From: Neisseria dentiae
GTDB lineage: Bacteria > Pseudomonadota > Gammaproteobacteria > Burkholderiales > Neisseriaceae
Reading direction: 5' to 3'
DNA: 64,000 bases
Assembly: GCF_014055005.1 (NCBI RefSeq)
Contig: NZ_CP059570.1
Location: 1-64,000 of the forward strand
Part shown: one piece after another, positions 34,516 through 41,485 of the stretch
Numbering within the stretch: the stretch's first letter is position 1
How the letters are laid out: each line of letters begins with the position of its first letter
The notes under the pieces: model-generated
Database searches by the model: none
What the model was told of the DNA's origin: nothing
Seen by the model: the letters and a program-made list of their open reading frames with translations, nothing else
Translations under genes and position numbers: made by a program

Positions 34516-35433
34516 TTATTTGGCGGCCGATGCGGTAGAAGCTGCTTCGGCTTTCGCGCCTGCGGCGGCTTGCTCGCCCCATGATGCGGGGTATTTGTAG
34601 CCGGCGAAACGCTGTTTGGCGTAGGTTTTGAATTCGTCAGAGTTATAGGCGTCGGTTACGTCTTTCACCCATTGGCTGTCTTTGTCGGCGGTTTTCACGG
34701 CAGACCAGTTCACATAAGCGAAGCTCGGCTCTTGGAACAGGGTTTCGGTCAGCTTCATGCCGCTGCTCATGGCGTAGTTGCCGTTAACGATGGCGAAGTC
34801 AACGTCGGCGCGGCTGCGCGGCAGTTGGGCGGCTTCCAGCTCGACGATATTGATGTTTTTCAGGTTTTCGGCGATGTCGTTTTTAGACGCGGTCAACGGG
34901 TTGATGCCGTCTTTCAGCTTGATCCAGCCCAATTCGTTGAGCATCACCAGGGCGCGGGCGAAGTTGGAAGGATCGTTGGGGGCGGAAACGCTGCTGCCGT
35001 CTTTCACTTCATCCAGCGATTTGAGCTTGCCGGGGTAGAGACCCAACGGTGCGGTCGGCACTTGGAACACTTCGGTAATATCGAGCTTGTGTTCTTTTTT
35101 GAAATCGTCCAGATAGGGCTTGTGTTGGAAGATATTGATGTCCAGCTCGCCTTCGGCCAGCGCCAGATTGGGGCGCACATAGTCGGTGAATTCGATTAGC
35201 TTGACTTTATAGCCTTTTTTCTCCAACGCGGGTTGGATTTGGTCTTTCACCATATCGCCGAAATCGCCGACGGTGGTGCCGAACACGATTTCTTGTTTTT
35301 CAGCGCCGGCCGCAGCAGGTTGGGATGCAGCGGAAGCGGCTGCGGGAGCGGTTTCTTTCTGGCCGCCGCAGGCTGCCAATGCGAAAGCCAGCGCGCCGGC
35401 CGAGAAGGTTTTGAATAAAGCAGATGCTTGCAT
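34516..35433 (-). CDS. metQ: Methionine-binding lipoprotein MetQ
   Basis: Substrate-binding lipoprotein of the methionine ABC importer MetNIQ. Of 305 residues, a signal peptide with lipobox ALAAC sets the acylated Cys at 22. An Ala/Ser-rich linker follows, then the NlpA domain with IVFGTTVGDFGDMVK, YVRPNLALAEGELDINIFQH and APNDPSNFARALVML. The C-terminal tail is again Ala-rich (GAKAEAASTASAAK), longer than in most MetQ. It is the last gene of metN-metI-metQ. Meningococcal MetQ is surface exposed, which may apply here too. Confidence 0.93.
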   Translation of the reverse strand: MQASALFKTFSAGALAFALAACGGQKETAPAAASAASQPAAAGAEKQEIVFGTTVGDFGDMVKDQIQPALEKKGYKVKLIEFTDYVRPNLALAEGELDINIFQHKPYLDDFKKEHKLDITEVFQVPTAPLGLYPGKLKSLDEVKDGSSVSAPNDPSNFARALVMLNELGWIKLKDGINPLTASKNDIAENLKNINIVELEAAQLPRSRADVDFAIVNGNYAMSSGMKLTETLFQEPSFAYVNWSAVKTADKDSQWVKDVTDAYNSDEFKTYAKQRFAGYKYPASWGEQAAAGAKAEAASTASAAK

Positions 35434-35475
35434 GTTGGAACTCCAAAATTAAGTCGGTTTAAAATTTAAAATAGG

Positions 35476-35515
35476 TTTCAGACGGCCTTTCATCTAAATA
35501 AAAGGCCGTCTGAAA
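35476..35515 (-). terminator. DUS inverted repeat between metI and metQ
   Basis: TTTCAGACGGCCTTT and AAAGGCCGTCTGAAA face each other across 11 bases inside the metNIQ operon, five bases past the metI stop. It could lower expression of metQ relative to metNI or protect the upstream transcript; which one cannot be told from sequence. Confidence 0.6.
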
Positions 35516-35520
35516 GTTTA

Positions 35521-36207
35521 TCAGCGTTTATCCAGTTTGCGTGAAATAAAGTTGCCCAAACTCTGAATCACCACCACCAATAAAACCAAAATGGCCACGA
35601 TAAAAATGATAACTTCGGTTTGGTAGCGGTAATAGCCGTAGCGGATGGCCAAGTCGCCCAAGCCGCCGCCGCCGATCATGCCGGCCGCCGCGCTGTATGA
35701 AAGCAGGCCGATGGCCAGCACGGTAATGCTCGACACCATGCCTGCGCGGGCTTCGTTGAGCAGCACTTTGCGGATAACCGTCATCGGCGCGGCGCCCATG
35801 CTGATGGCGGCTTCGATCACGCCGCGCGGCACTTCGCGCAGGTTTTGTTCGACCAGGCGGGCAAAGTAAAACAGGCCGGAAACGCTCAGCACCAGCGAAG
35901 CCGCAACCGGGCCGATGGTGCTGCCGACAATGGCGCGGGTGGCGGGAATCATCGCAATCATCAGAATCACAAACGGAAACGCGCGCATCAGGTTAACCAG
36001 ATTGTCCAACACCAGATTGACGGGGCGGTTGTAGTGCAGTTGGCGGTTGGCGGTAACGAACAGCAGCACGCCCAGCAGGGTGCCGAACACGGTGGCGAAG
36101 GCGGTCGACAAACCCACCATTACGAAAGTTTCCCATAAAGCCTGCACGATTTCGCCGCGCATACGGCCGATGGTTTCCAAGGCTTGCGAAAAGGTTAAGC
36201 CTGCCAT
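35521..36207 (-). CDS. metI: Methionine ABC transporter permease MetI
   Basis: Inner-membrane permease of 228 residues with five predicted membrane segments. The EAA loop contacting MetN is seen as EVPRGVIEAAISMGAAPMTVIRKVLL. Usual length for MetI. The start codon overlaps closely with the metN end (one base apart), so the two are coupled. Confidence 0.94.
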   Translation of the reverse strand: MAGLTFSQALETIGRMRGEIVQALWETFVMVGLSTAFATVFGTLLGVLLFVTANRQLHYNRPVNLVLDNLVNLMRAFPFVILMIAMIPATRAIVGSTIGPVAASLVLSVSGLFYFARLVEQNLREVPRGVIEAAISMGAAPMTVIRKVLLNEARAGMVSSITVLAIGLLSYSAAAGMIGGGGLGDLAIRYGYYRYQTEVIIFIVAILVLLVVVIQSLGNFISRKLDKR

Positions 36208-36208
36208 G

Positions 36209-36946
36209 TCAGTCCTCCCGCACCAGCTCGCGCCCGATTTCGGATTGGGCGTGGATTCGGTTGTTGTTAACGCACACGGTTTCCACCAGTTTGCCCTGAT
36301 GCAGCAGCGCGGCGCGGTCGCACAGGCGGCGCAGCACGCTCATCTCGTGGGTAACGATAACAATGGTTACATTAAAGCGTTTGTTGATGTCTTCCAAACA
36401 TTCCAACACGCTGCGGGTGGTGGCCGGGTCGAGCGCGGAGGTAGGCTCGTCGGCCAGTATCACCTGCGGGTTGGGGGCGAGGGCGCGGGCGATGCCCACA
36501 CGCTGTTTCTGGCCGCCCGAAAGCTGGGCCGGATAGTGGGCGGCACGGTTTTCCAGCCCCACGATTTCCAGACATTCCGCCACCCGAGCTTGGATTTTTT
36601 CAGACGGCCAACCGGCGATTTCCAGCGGGAACGCCACATTGCCGGCCACGGTGCGGTTGGAAAGCAGGTTAAACTGCTGGAACACCATGCCGATGTTTTG
36701 CCGCGCACGGCGCAGTTGGGCGGCGTTTAACGAAGTCAGCTCCTGCCCGGCCACCGTTACCGTGCCGGTATCGGGGCGTTCGAGCAGGTTGATCAGGCGC
36801 AGCAGTGTGGATTTTCCTGCGCCCGAATAACCCATCAGGCCGAAAATCTCGCCCGCTTCGATTTGCAGCGAGGTCGGCTCCACGGCGGTAAACCACGTTT
36901 TATCGCGGTTTTGATAGCGCTTGGAAACATTGTCCAAAGTAATCAT
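36209..36946 (-). CDS. metN: Methionine ABC transporter ATPase MetN, lacking the regulatory domain
   Basis: ATP-binding subunit with Walker [10 protein letters not shown] at 39-47, signature LSGGQ near 143 and Walker [13 protein letters not shown] near 160. It has 245 residues, whereas E. coli MetN has about 343; the missing part is the C-terminal NIL/ACT-like domain that senses methionine and shuts transport. The short form is the one known from N. meningitidis. Regulation therefore probably acts elsewhere; a SAM-II-like leader precedes this gene. Confidence 0.95.
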   Translation of the reverse strand: MITLDNVSKRYQNRDKTWFTAVEPTSLQIEAGEIFGLMGYSGAGKSTLLRLINLLERPDTGTVTVAGQELTSLNAAQLRRARQNIGMVFQQFNLLSNRTVAGNVAFPLEIAGWPSEKIQARVAECLEIVGLENRAAHYPAQLSGGQKQRVGIARALAPNPQVILADEPTSALDPATTRSVLECLEDINKRFNVTIVIVTHEMSVLRRLCDRAALLHQGKLVETVCVNNNRIHAQSEIGRELVRED

Positions 36947-36954
36947 AGTTTATC

Positions 36955-36989
36955 CAAAACAACAAAGCCCGATGTGTAACACAGCGGGC
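36955..36989 (-). terminator. Terminator-like hairpin in the metN leader
   Basis: On the minus strand GCCCG-C-TGTG-TTA-CACA-T-CGGGC folds into a hairpin with one mismatch, followed by TTTGTTGTTTT. It lies directly before the metN ribosome site (GGAT) and start. It is well placed to be the expression platform of the upstream riboswitch candidate. Confidence 0.7.
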
Positions 36990-37029
36990 CGGAATGCAAA
37001 CGGATGGGCTGCAAACAAAGTGCAACCTA

Positions 37030-37072
37030 CGCTTTAGCTGTTTAACGCCCGCAAGCTGTGTCAAATCGGCGG
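37030..37072 (-). promoter_or_regulatory. SAM-II riboswitch candidate upstream of metNIQ
   Basis: Read on the minus strand, the leader has CCGCC-GATTTG-ACACAGCTTGC-GGGCG-TTAAA-CA-GCTAAAG-CG. CGCC pairs with GGCG to form P1. The order GAUUUG, CUUGC, GUUAAA, GCUAAAG is that of the SAM-II (metA motif) aptamer, where the 3' part folds back as a pseudoknot on the P1 loop. It begins about eight bases after the predicted transcription start and stands before a methionine importer, a normal SAM-II target. Identification is from memory of the consensus, not from a covariance search. Confidence 0.72.
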
Positions 37073-37086
37073 TAAATTTAGCGCGA

Positions 37087-37115
37087 AATATACTGCAAAC
37101 CGTTTTCAGGGTCAA
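37087..37115 (-). promoter_or_regulatory. Sigma-70 promoter of metNIQ
   Basis: On the minus strand TTGACC (37115-37110) and TATATT (37092-37087) are spaced by exactly 17 bases. Transcription would start near 37080 and give a leader of about 135 bases that carries the riboswitch candidate and the terminator hairpin. Confidence 0.75.
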
Positions 37116-37268
37116 GTTTTGTAAATGCCGGTGCAGGTGGTGAAAGGGTGGGTGAAAGAAAGCAGTTTGATGCAAGGTGTTGGAGAATTCACAGGTAACC
37201 ATGTGATGATGTTAGAAGAGGTCTGGTGGCTTACACTTTTATGCAAACAGCTTTTATCTTTGTTATAG

Positions 37269-38237
37269 TCAATTAAAATAAGAACTACGTAGCAGTGCAG
37301 TCATAAAATCTCCCACGGCAGGTAAAACTTTCCGCAAATGCTTTTTAATATTCGCCCATACCTTTTCAATCGGATTAAGCTCGGGTGAATAAGGAGCAAG
37401 GGGCAATACTTTATGTCCCTGCTTCTGCGCCATTTCAGTCAAAACCGCCATACGGTGGAAACGGGCATTGTCCATAATGATGACGGATTTCTCCGTCAGT
37501 TCGGGCAGCAGCATTTGCTCAAACCATGCTTCGAACAGGCTGCCGTCCATGGTGCCGCAATAGGTCATGGGGGCAATCAGGCTGCCTTTACCTTGGATTT
37601 GTGCCGCAACCAATGAAATACGTTGGTATTTTCTGCCGCTGATTTGTGCTTTGACGGGTACGCCTTTTTTCGAGTAAGCGTAAGGGCGGTAAAAAAAGGT
37701 GTCGAACCCTGTTTCATCAAGAAAAACTGCTTGATAGTCAGTATAGTGGATTAAAATAAGAATGCCGAAGTAGGGTAAAACGATTCTTTAGCATATCGCC
37801 CAATTGCAAGTTTGAATGCAGTTATTTCATTTCGGAGTTTTTATTTGAATTCACTATATATTGGCTCAATGCTTGTTGATAAGCGGCTACTTGTTCGGGC
37901 TTTTGTTCTTTGTATGTGGTGGTCTTTTTTTTCGTGTGATGCCCATGACTTTGAGCAGGTAGCTGACATTTGGGGGGCTGCACCCTAAATGTTCTGCGAT
38001 TTCGTGCAGGTAGGCATCAGGATGCTGTTCGAGATAGTCTGAAAGCTGTTGCCTGTCTATTTTTGTGGCATTACCACCTTTGACTTGATGCGCCAGTGAA
38101 CCTGTTTGTTCATAGAGTCGCAGCCAACTGCTCAGCGTTTTGTCGCTGATACCGTATACACGGCAGACTTGGCTTGCATTTTGGCATTGCCGGTAATATT
38201 CGATTGCTTTTTGTCGGAGTTCTATCGGGTAGGCCAT
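37269..38237 (-). pseudogene. IS630-family transposase, split by a MITE
   Basis: The N-terminal frame (37887-38237) holds the helix-turn-helix MAYPIELRQKAIEYYRQC and NASQVCRVYGISDKTLSSWL. At an A8 run (37925-37932) a -1 shift joins it to KTTTYKEQKPEQVAAYQQ. That frame is cut by the MITE after ALSQY; removing the MITE and one TA restores ALSQYTDYQAVFLDETGFD, with the first catalytic Asp. The rest has IIMDNARFH (second Asp) and YSPELNPIEKVW (Glu). The stop lies in the left terminal repeat. Intact length would be about 284 residues. Confidence 0.88.
37742..37858 (+). mobile_element. 117-bp MITE, copy 4, inside the IS630 transposase
   Basis: Identical in type to the copy at 2916. It sits at a TA within the transposase reading frame; excision of element plus one TA restores the frame. 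Confidence 0.92.
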
Positions 38238-38538
38238 TTTTTTCTGCTGGTAAGGGGGAGTAAAGTTCGGAATTCTTATTTTAATTCACTATAAAATGGG
38301 TTGATTCGTGATTTTTGAGTATTCTCAAGAACTATGCGACTTTGTCATGTCTTTCGGTATTTTTGACGACTTTCAAAAATTCCAAAATAGGTTCTCATGC
38401 AAAAAACGAAAAGTGTAAACAACGCTGGGATTTTCTACACTGAATCTTTTGCAAAACTTATACCGGCATGGGGAATACTTCTGTTATGCCCGGGCCAAGC
38501 CCGGGTGTGGCGGAAAGATATTCTCAAGTTGGTTCGGG

Positions 38539-39133
38539 TTATTGTGCCGGCGGTGCAAATTTCTGCCAATTGGCGCGCACATATTCTGCGGCGGCGGCGA
38601 TGTCTTCGTCGGCGGCATCGTAGTAGGCACCGTCCAACTCTTCAAACATATCGAAACGGGTGCGGATGGTGTCGGGCGGGGTGTCTTCATCGGCGAGCCG
38701 TTCGATGGCGCTGCCGTGCTGCGCATAGAGGGCTTTGGCCTGGTCGATGATTTTGGGGGTGGGTTTGATGCGCCAGCGGCGCAGGCTGTCGGCGAGCGGG
38801 TTCATGAAGATATAGTGAATTCAAATAAAAACTCCGAAATGAAATAACTGCATTCAAACTTGCAATTGGGCGATATGCTAAAGAATCGTTTTACCCTACT
38901 TCGGCATTCTTATTTTAATCTACTATATATTCGCCGTAACCAGCGGCAATCAGTTGCACGAAGCCGCCTTCCTGCACTTGGCTGTCGAGATAGCAATAGG
39001 CCAGTAGGGTGTGCTGTTCGTCGTTGAGTGTTTCGATGCCGTGCGCTTCGCTGTGTTCGAGGTAGGCGGAAGCGAGGGCATAGAGAAAGGCGGCAGGGTC
39101 TTGCGGGTCGAAGTCGGCGGGGTTGACGGTCAT
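38539..39133 (-). pseudogene. DMP19-like (DUF4375) gene split by a MITE
   Basis: The upstream part (38915-39133) encodes MTVNPADFDPQDPAAFLYAL to GYGEY and then stops inside a MITE (38811-38927). The downstream part (38539-38805) starts MNPLADSLRRW. Removing the MITE and one TA joins them as GGFVQLIAAGYGEYIFMNPL in one frame of 159 residues. The GGF-Q-...-GYGxYIF pattern is that of the DUF4375/DMP19 family; meningococcal DMP19 is a 19-kDa DNA-mimic that blocks a repressor. The two fragments are unlikely to work separately. The family call is from motif memory. Confidence 0.78.
38811..38927 (-). mobile_element. 117-bp MITE, copy 5, splitting the DMP19-like gene
   Basis: Same element, inverse orientation, with one base change at an end (TCTACTATA). 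It carries stop codons in the disrupted frame and adds 115 bases, which is not a multiple of three. Confidence 0.93.
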
Positions 39134-39172
39134 GGCGGTGGGTTCCGGCGGTGAAAGAAGGGTGTCGGAAGT

Positions 39173-39214
39173 TTTTCAGACGGCCTCTGGGCGTGCGGCC
39201 GGGCCGTCTGAAAA
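39173..39214 (-). terminator. lapB: DUS inverted repeat after lapB
   Basis: TTTTCAGACGGCC pairs with GGCCGTCTGAAAA across a GC-rich loop, touching the lapB stop codon. The arms have the GCCGTCTGAA core with a G rather than an A before it on one side. Confidence 0.65.
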
Positions 39215-39215
39215 T

Positions 39216-40385
39216 TTATACTTCGATGCGGTTGGGGGTGAAGGTTTCCCATTTGTTGCACGCGGGGCAGTGCCAGAAGAATACTTGCGATTTGAAATGG
39301 CAGTTGCGGCAGCGGTACATCACGGCTTTTTGCAGCTGGCGGCCGACGATGGCGCGCATCATGTCGGCGTCGGCTTTCCATTCGGGGTGCAGGCCGCTCA
39401 GTTGCAGGCCGAGCAGGCGGTAAACGCCGCTGAGATCGGGCTTTTTGCGCACCAGATCCACGGCGGTTTGGTTGGCGGCGGCTTCGCCGTTGAGCAGCAG
39501 CGATTTGTCGTAAATCACGTTGATCAGGTCGAGTTGCGGGAAGGTTTGCATATAGCCGATGAGCACGCTCAAGCCTTCCTGCGGTTTGCCCAGCGCGTCG
39601 TAGGCGTCGTAGAGCCGTTCGCCGACCATGCTCAGATAGGCGTGGTTTTGCTTTTCGATGGCGGTGTAGGCTTCGACGGCGGCGGCGTAGTGGCCTTGCT
39701 TTTGCTCGATGTCGCCCAAAATCATGTTGGCACGGGTGCATTTTTTGTTGGCGTTCAAGGCGTTGTGTACGTGGCGGCGGGCGGTGTCGAAGTCGGACTG
39801 GAACAGCGCGGCCTGCGCCAGCTCGCAATAGAATTGGGCGATTTCGAATTGGTAGGTTTGTTCGTCGTGGCTTAACAGCTGCGCCGTTTCGATGGCTTTT
39901 TCCCAGTCGCGGTCTTGCTGGTAGATGCTCAGCAGCACTTGGCGGGCTTCTTTGGCCATGTTGCCGTTTTGCAGGCCGGTGAAAATCTGCTCGGCGCGGT
40001 CGACCAGGCCGGCACTTTGGTAGTTCAGCCCCAGCTCGAACAGCACGCGCTCGCGTTTGTCGCCCACGGTGTCGGGCGAATCGAGCAGGGCTTGGTGCAT
40101 ATTGATGGCTTTGTCGTTTTCGCCGCGCTGGCGGTAGAGTTTGCCCAGCGTGAGGTTCAAGTCGTAAGACTGCGGCTGCTGGTCGATCACTTCGGCCAGT
40201 TCGCGCGCGGCTTTGCCGCTGTTGCGGTCAACGAGGGCATCGAGGCTTTTATAAAAGCCGCCGGGTACGGTTTTGGCCTGTTTGAGCACGGTTTTCATAT
40301 CGACGCGCGCGGCGAACCAGCCCATGGCGAAGAAAACCGGCAACAGGATAATCGGCAGCAGCAGTATCCAGATTTCGTTTTCCAT
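39216..40385 (-). CDS. lapB: Lipopolysaccharide assembly protein LapB (YciM)
   Basis: Inner-membrane-anchored TPR protein that controls LpxC turnover and couples lipooligosaccharide synthesis to assembly. The 389-residue protein has an N-terminal membrane segment (about 5-25, IWILLLPIILLPVFFAMGWF), a run of TPR repeats and a C-terminal rubredoxin-type metal site with YRCRNCHFKS and WHCPACNKWETF. It follows lapA with a six-base gap. Confidence 0.93.
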   Translation of the reverse strand: MENEIWILLLPIILLPVFFAMGWFAARVDMKTVLKQAKTVPGGFYKSLDALVDRNSGKAARELAEVIDQQPQSYDLNLTLGKLYRQRGENDKAINMHQALLDSPDTVGDKRERVLFELGLNYQSAGLVDRAEQIFTGLQNGNMAKEARQVLLSIYQQDRDWEKAIETAQLLSHDEQTYQFEIAQFYCELAQAALFQSDFDTARRHVHNALNANKKCTRANMILGDIEQKQGHYAAAVEAYTAIEKQNHAYLSMVGERLYDAYDALGKPQEGLSVLIGYMQTFPQLDLINVIYDKSLLLNGEAAANQTAVDLVRKKPDLSGVYRLLGLQLSGLHPEWKADADMMRAIVGRQLQKAVMYRCRNCHFKSQVFFWHCPACNKWETFTPNRIEV

Positions 40386-40391
40386 GCGGGT

Positions 40392-40712
40392 TTATTCCTT
40401 GCGTTCGAGCGGGGCGGGCGCGGGGTTTTGCGGCTGCGGCACGGCCAAATCGGCGGCGGTGGTGCGGGCGGATTTTTTCACTTCGGCGCGCAGGCGGTTG
40501 TTTTCGCTGCGCAGGGCCAGCAGGCGGCCGAAGAGTGCGAAAATGCCGAACACCGAGCCGATAACGAAGGCGCCGAACAATACCAAAATCAGCGGCAGGT
40601 CAATGGCTTGTGCGGGCAGATAGAAAAATTGTACGCTTTGCGTGTTGCTGACGGCGAGAATTAAGAATATCAATAAGATGATGATTTTGATGAGGGTGTA
40701 GAAGATTTTCAT
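40392..40712 (-). CDS. lapA: Lipopolysaccharide assembly protein LapA (DUF1049)
   Basis: A 106-residue membrane protein with two hydrophobic segments (ILLIFLILAVSNTQSVQFFY and LILVLFGAFVIGSVFGIFAL) and a cytoplasmic helical tail. The motif NTQSVQFFYLP is typical of the DUF1049 family. It works with LapB. Usual length. Confidence 0.9.
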   Translation of the reverse strand: MKIFYTLIKIIILLIFLILAVSNTQSVQFFYLPAQAIDLPLILVLFGAFVIGSVFGIFALFGRLLALRSENNRLRAEVKKSARTTAADLAVPQPQNPAPAPLERKE

Positions 40713-40955
40713 CTCATGCTCCGTGTTGCAAAGGGTTCGAGCCGTCTGAAAGGCGCGGAAACCCGAAGTTTAAACGATTTGCTTTGTTATAGCGAAAAAA
40801 ACTTTAGCCCGCTCCGGTGCGGAAGCGCCGCGTCAGCATAAGTTTTTCTGTTGCAGGATACGCCCGATAGCCGTTTGCGGCACTTTTCAACACCGCGGCC
40901 TTGTCGTAATATCTGCCGTTGAGAATATTAAACGGTTTTTCGCAAAGGAAAAAAT

Positions 40956-41144
40956 ATGACCGACCAAAACGCTGCCATCACCATCACCCCGCATGATTTG
41001 CCGCTGCATTGCTCCGGCCCCCAAAACGAAACGTGGAACGGCCACCCGCGCGTGTTTCTGCCCATCCAGTCGAACAGCACCATAGAGTGCCCGTATTGCG
41101 GTGCGGTGTATCAATTGGTGGGCGAGGCAAAAGGGCATCATTAA
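40956..41144 (+). CDS. Small zinc-finger protein (zf-CHCC)
   Basis: A 62-residue protein with one possible zinc site: His/Cys in LPLHCSGP and IECPYCGAVYQL. This matches the zf-CHCC family related to the NDUFS6 subunit of complex I. Its bacterial role is unclear. GCAAAGGA precedes the ATG. The 240 bases before it, up to lapA, show no other gene. Confidence 0.85.
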   Translation: MTDQNAAITITPHDLPLHCSGPQNETWNGHPRVFLPIQSNSTIECPYCGAVYQLVGEAKGHH

Positions 41145-41210
41145 AAAGCAAAGCGGCAAACGCAGGTTTTGTATGGAAAACCAATTGCTTAACAACTGTT
41201 TTGTTATACT

Positions 41211-41277
41211 TTGGCTTGACCCGAGTATCTCATGACATTGAAACTCAAGATACTCGGGTCAAGCCCGAGTATGACGG
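41211..41277. repeat. Pair of CTCGGGTCAAGCCCGAG palindromes
   Basis: A half-site (GGCTTGACCCGAGTATCT) and a full palindrome (ATACTCGGGTCAAGCCCGAG) face each other across about 30 bases. The same palindrome is present at 2890, 26838 and 29904. Confidence 0.65.
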
Positions 41278-41304
41278 GGCTTTTTATTAGGCTTGTTCAC
41301 TATA

Positions 41305-41421
41305 TATAGTGGATTAAAATAAGAATGCCGAAGTAGGGTAAAACGATTCTTTAGCATATCGCCCAATTGCAAGTTTGAATGCAGTTATTTCATTTCGGAG
41401 TTTTTATTTGAATTCACTATA
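41305..41421 (+). mobile_element. 117-bp MITE, copy 6
   Basis: Same element and orientation as the copies at 2916 and 8578. It lies at the left edge of the glycan locus between a palindromic repeat and a DUS hairpin. No gene is hit. Confidence 0.9.
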
Positions 41422-41442
41422 TTTGAAACTAATCCGAACGAT

Positions 41443-41473
41443 AAGGCCGTCTGAAACGTTTTCAGACGGCCTT
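41443..41473 (-). terminator. DUS inverted repeat at the end of the glycan locus
   Basis: AAGGCCGTCTGAAA and its complement across three bases, 13 bases past the wzc stop. Probable terminator of the export genes. Confidence 0.72.
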
Positions 41474-41485
41474 GGTGTTTGCGGG

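Larger units (their letters stand above)
37264..38293 (-). mobile_element. IS630-family insertion sequence carrying a nested MITE
   Basis: Ends are TATAGTCAATTAAAATAAGA on the left and, read inward, TATAGTGAATTAAAATAAGA on the right, with TA at each side as for IS630/Tc1-type elements. The two-frame transposase is interrupted by a 117-bp MITE at 37742-37858. The right end shares 27 of 30 positions with the MITE left end. Confidence 0.9.

Noticed and set aside
36900..37202. A 100-residue minus-strand frame in the metN leader
   Set aside because: It runs over the promoter, riboswitch candidate and terminator, overlaps the metN start and has no ribosome site or family pattern.
40730..40760. GGTTCGAGCC-like string as a T-loop of a tRNA
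   Set aside because: No acceptor stem or anticodon arm can be built around it; it is the start of a DUS.
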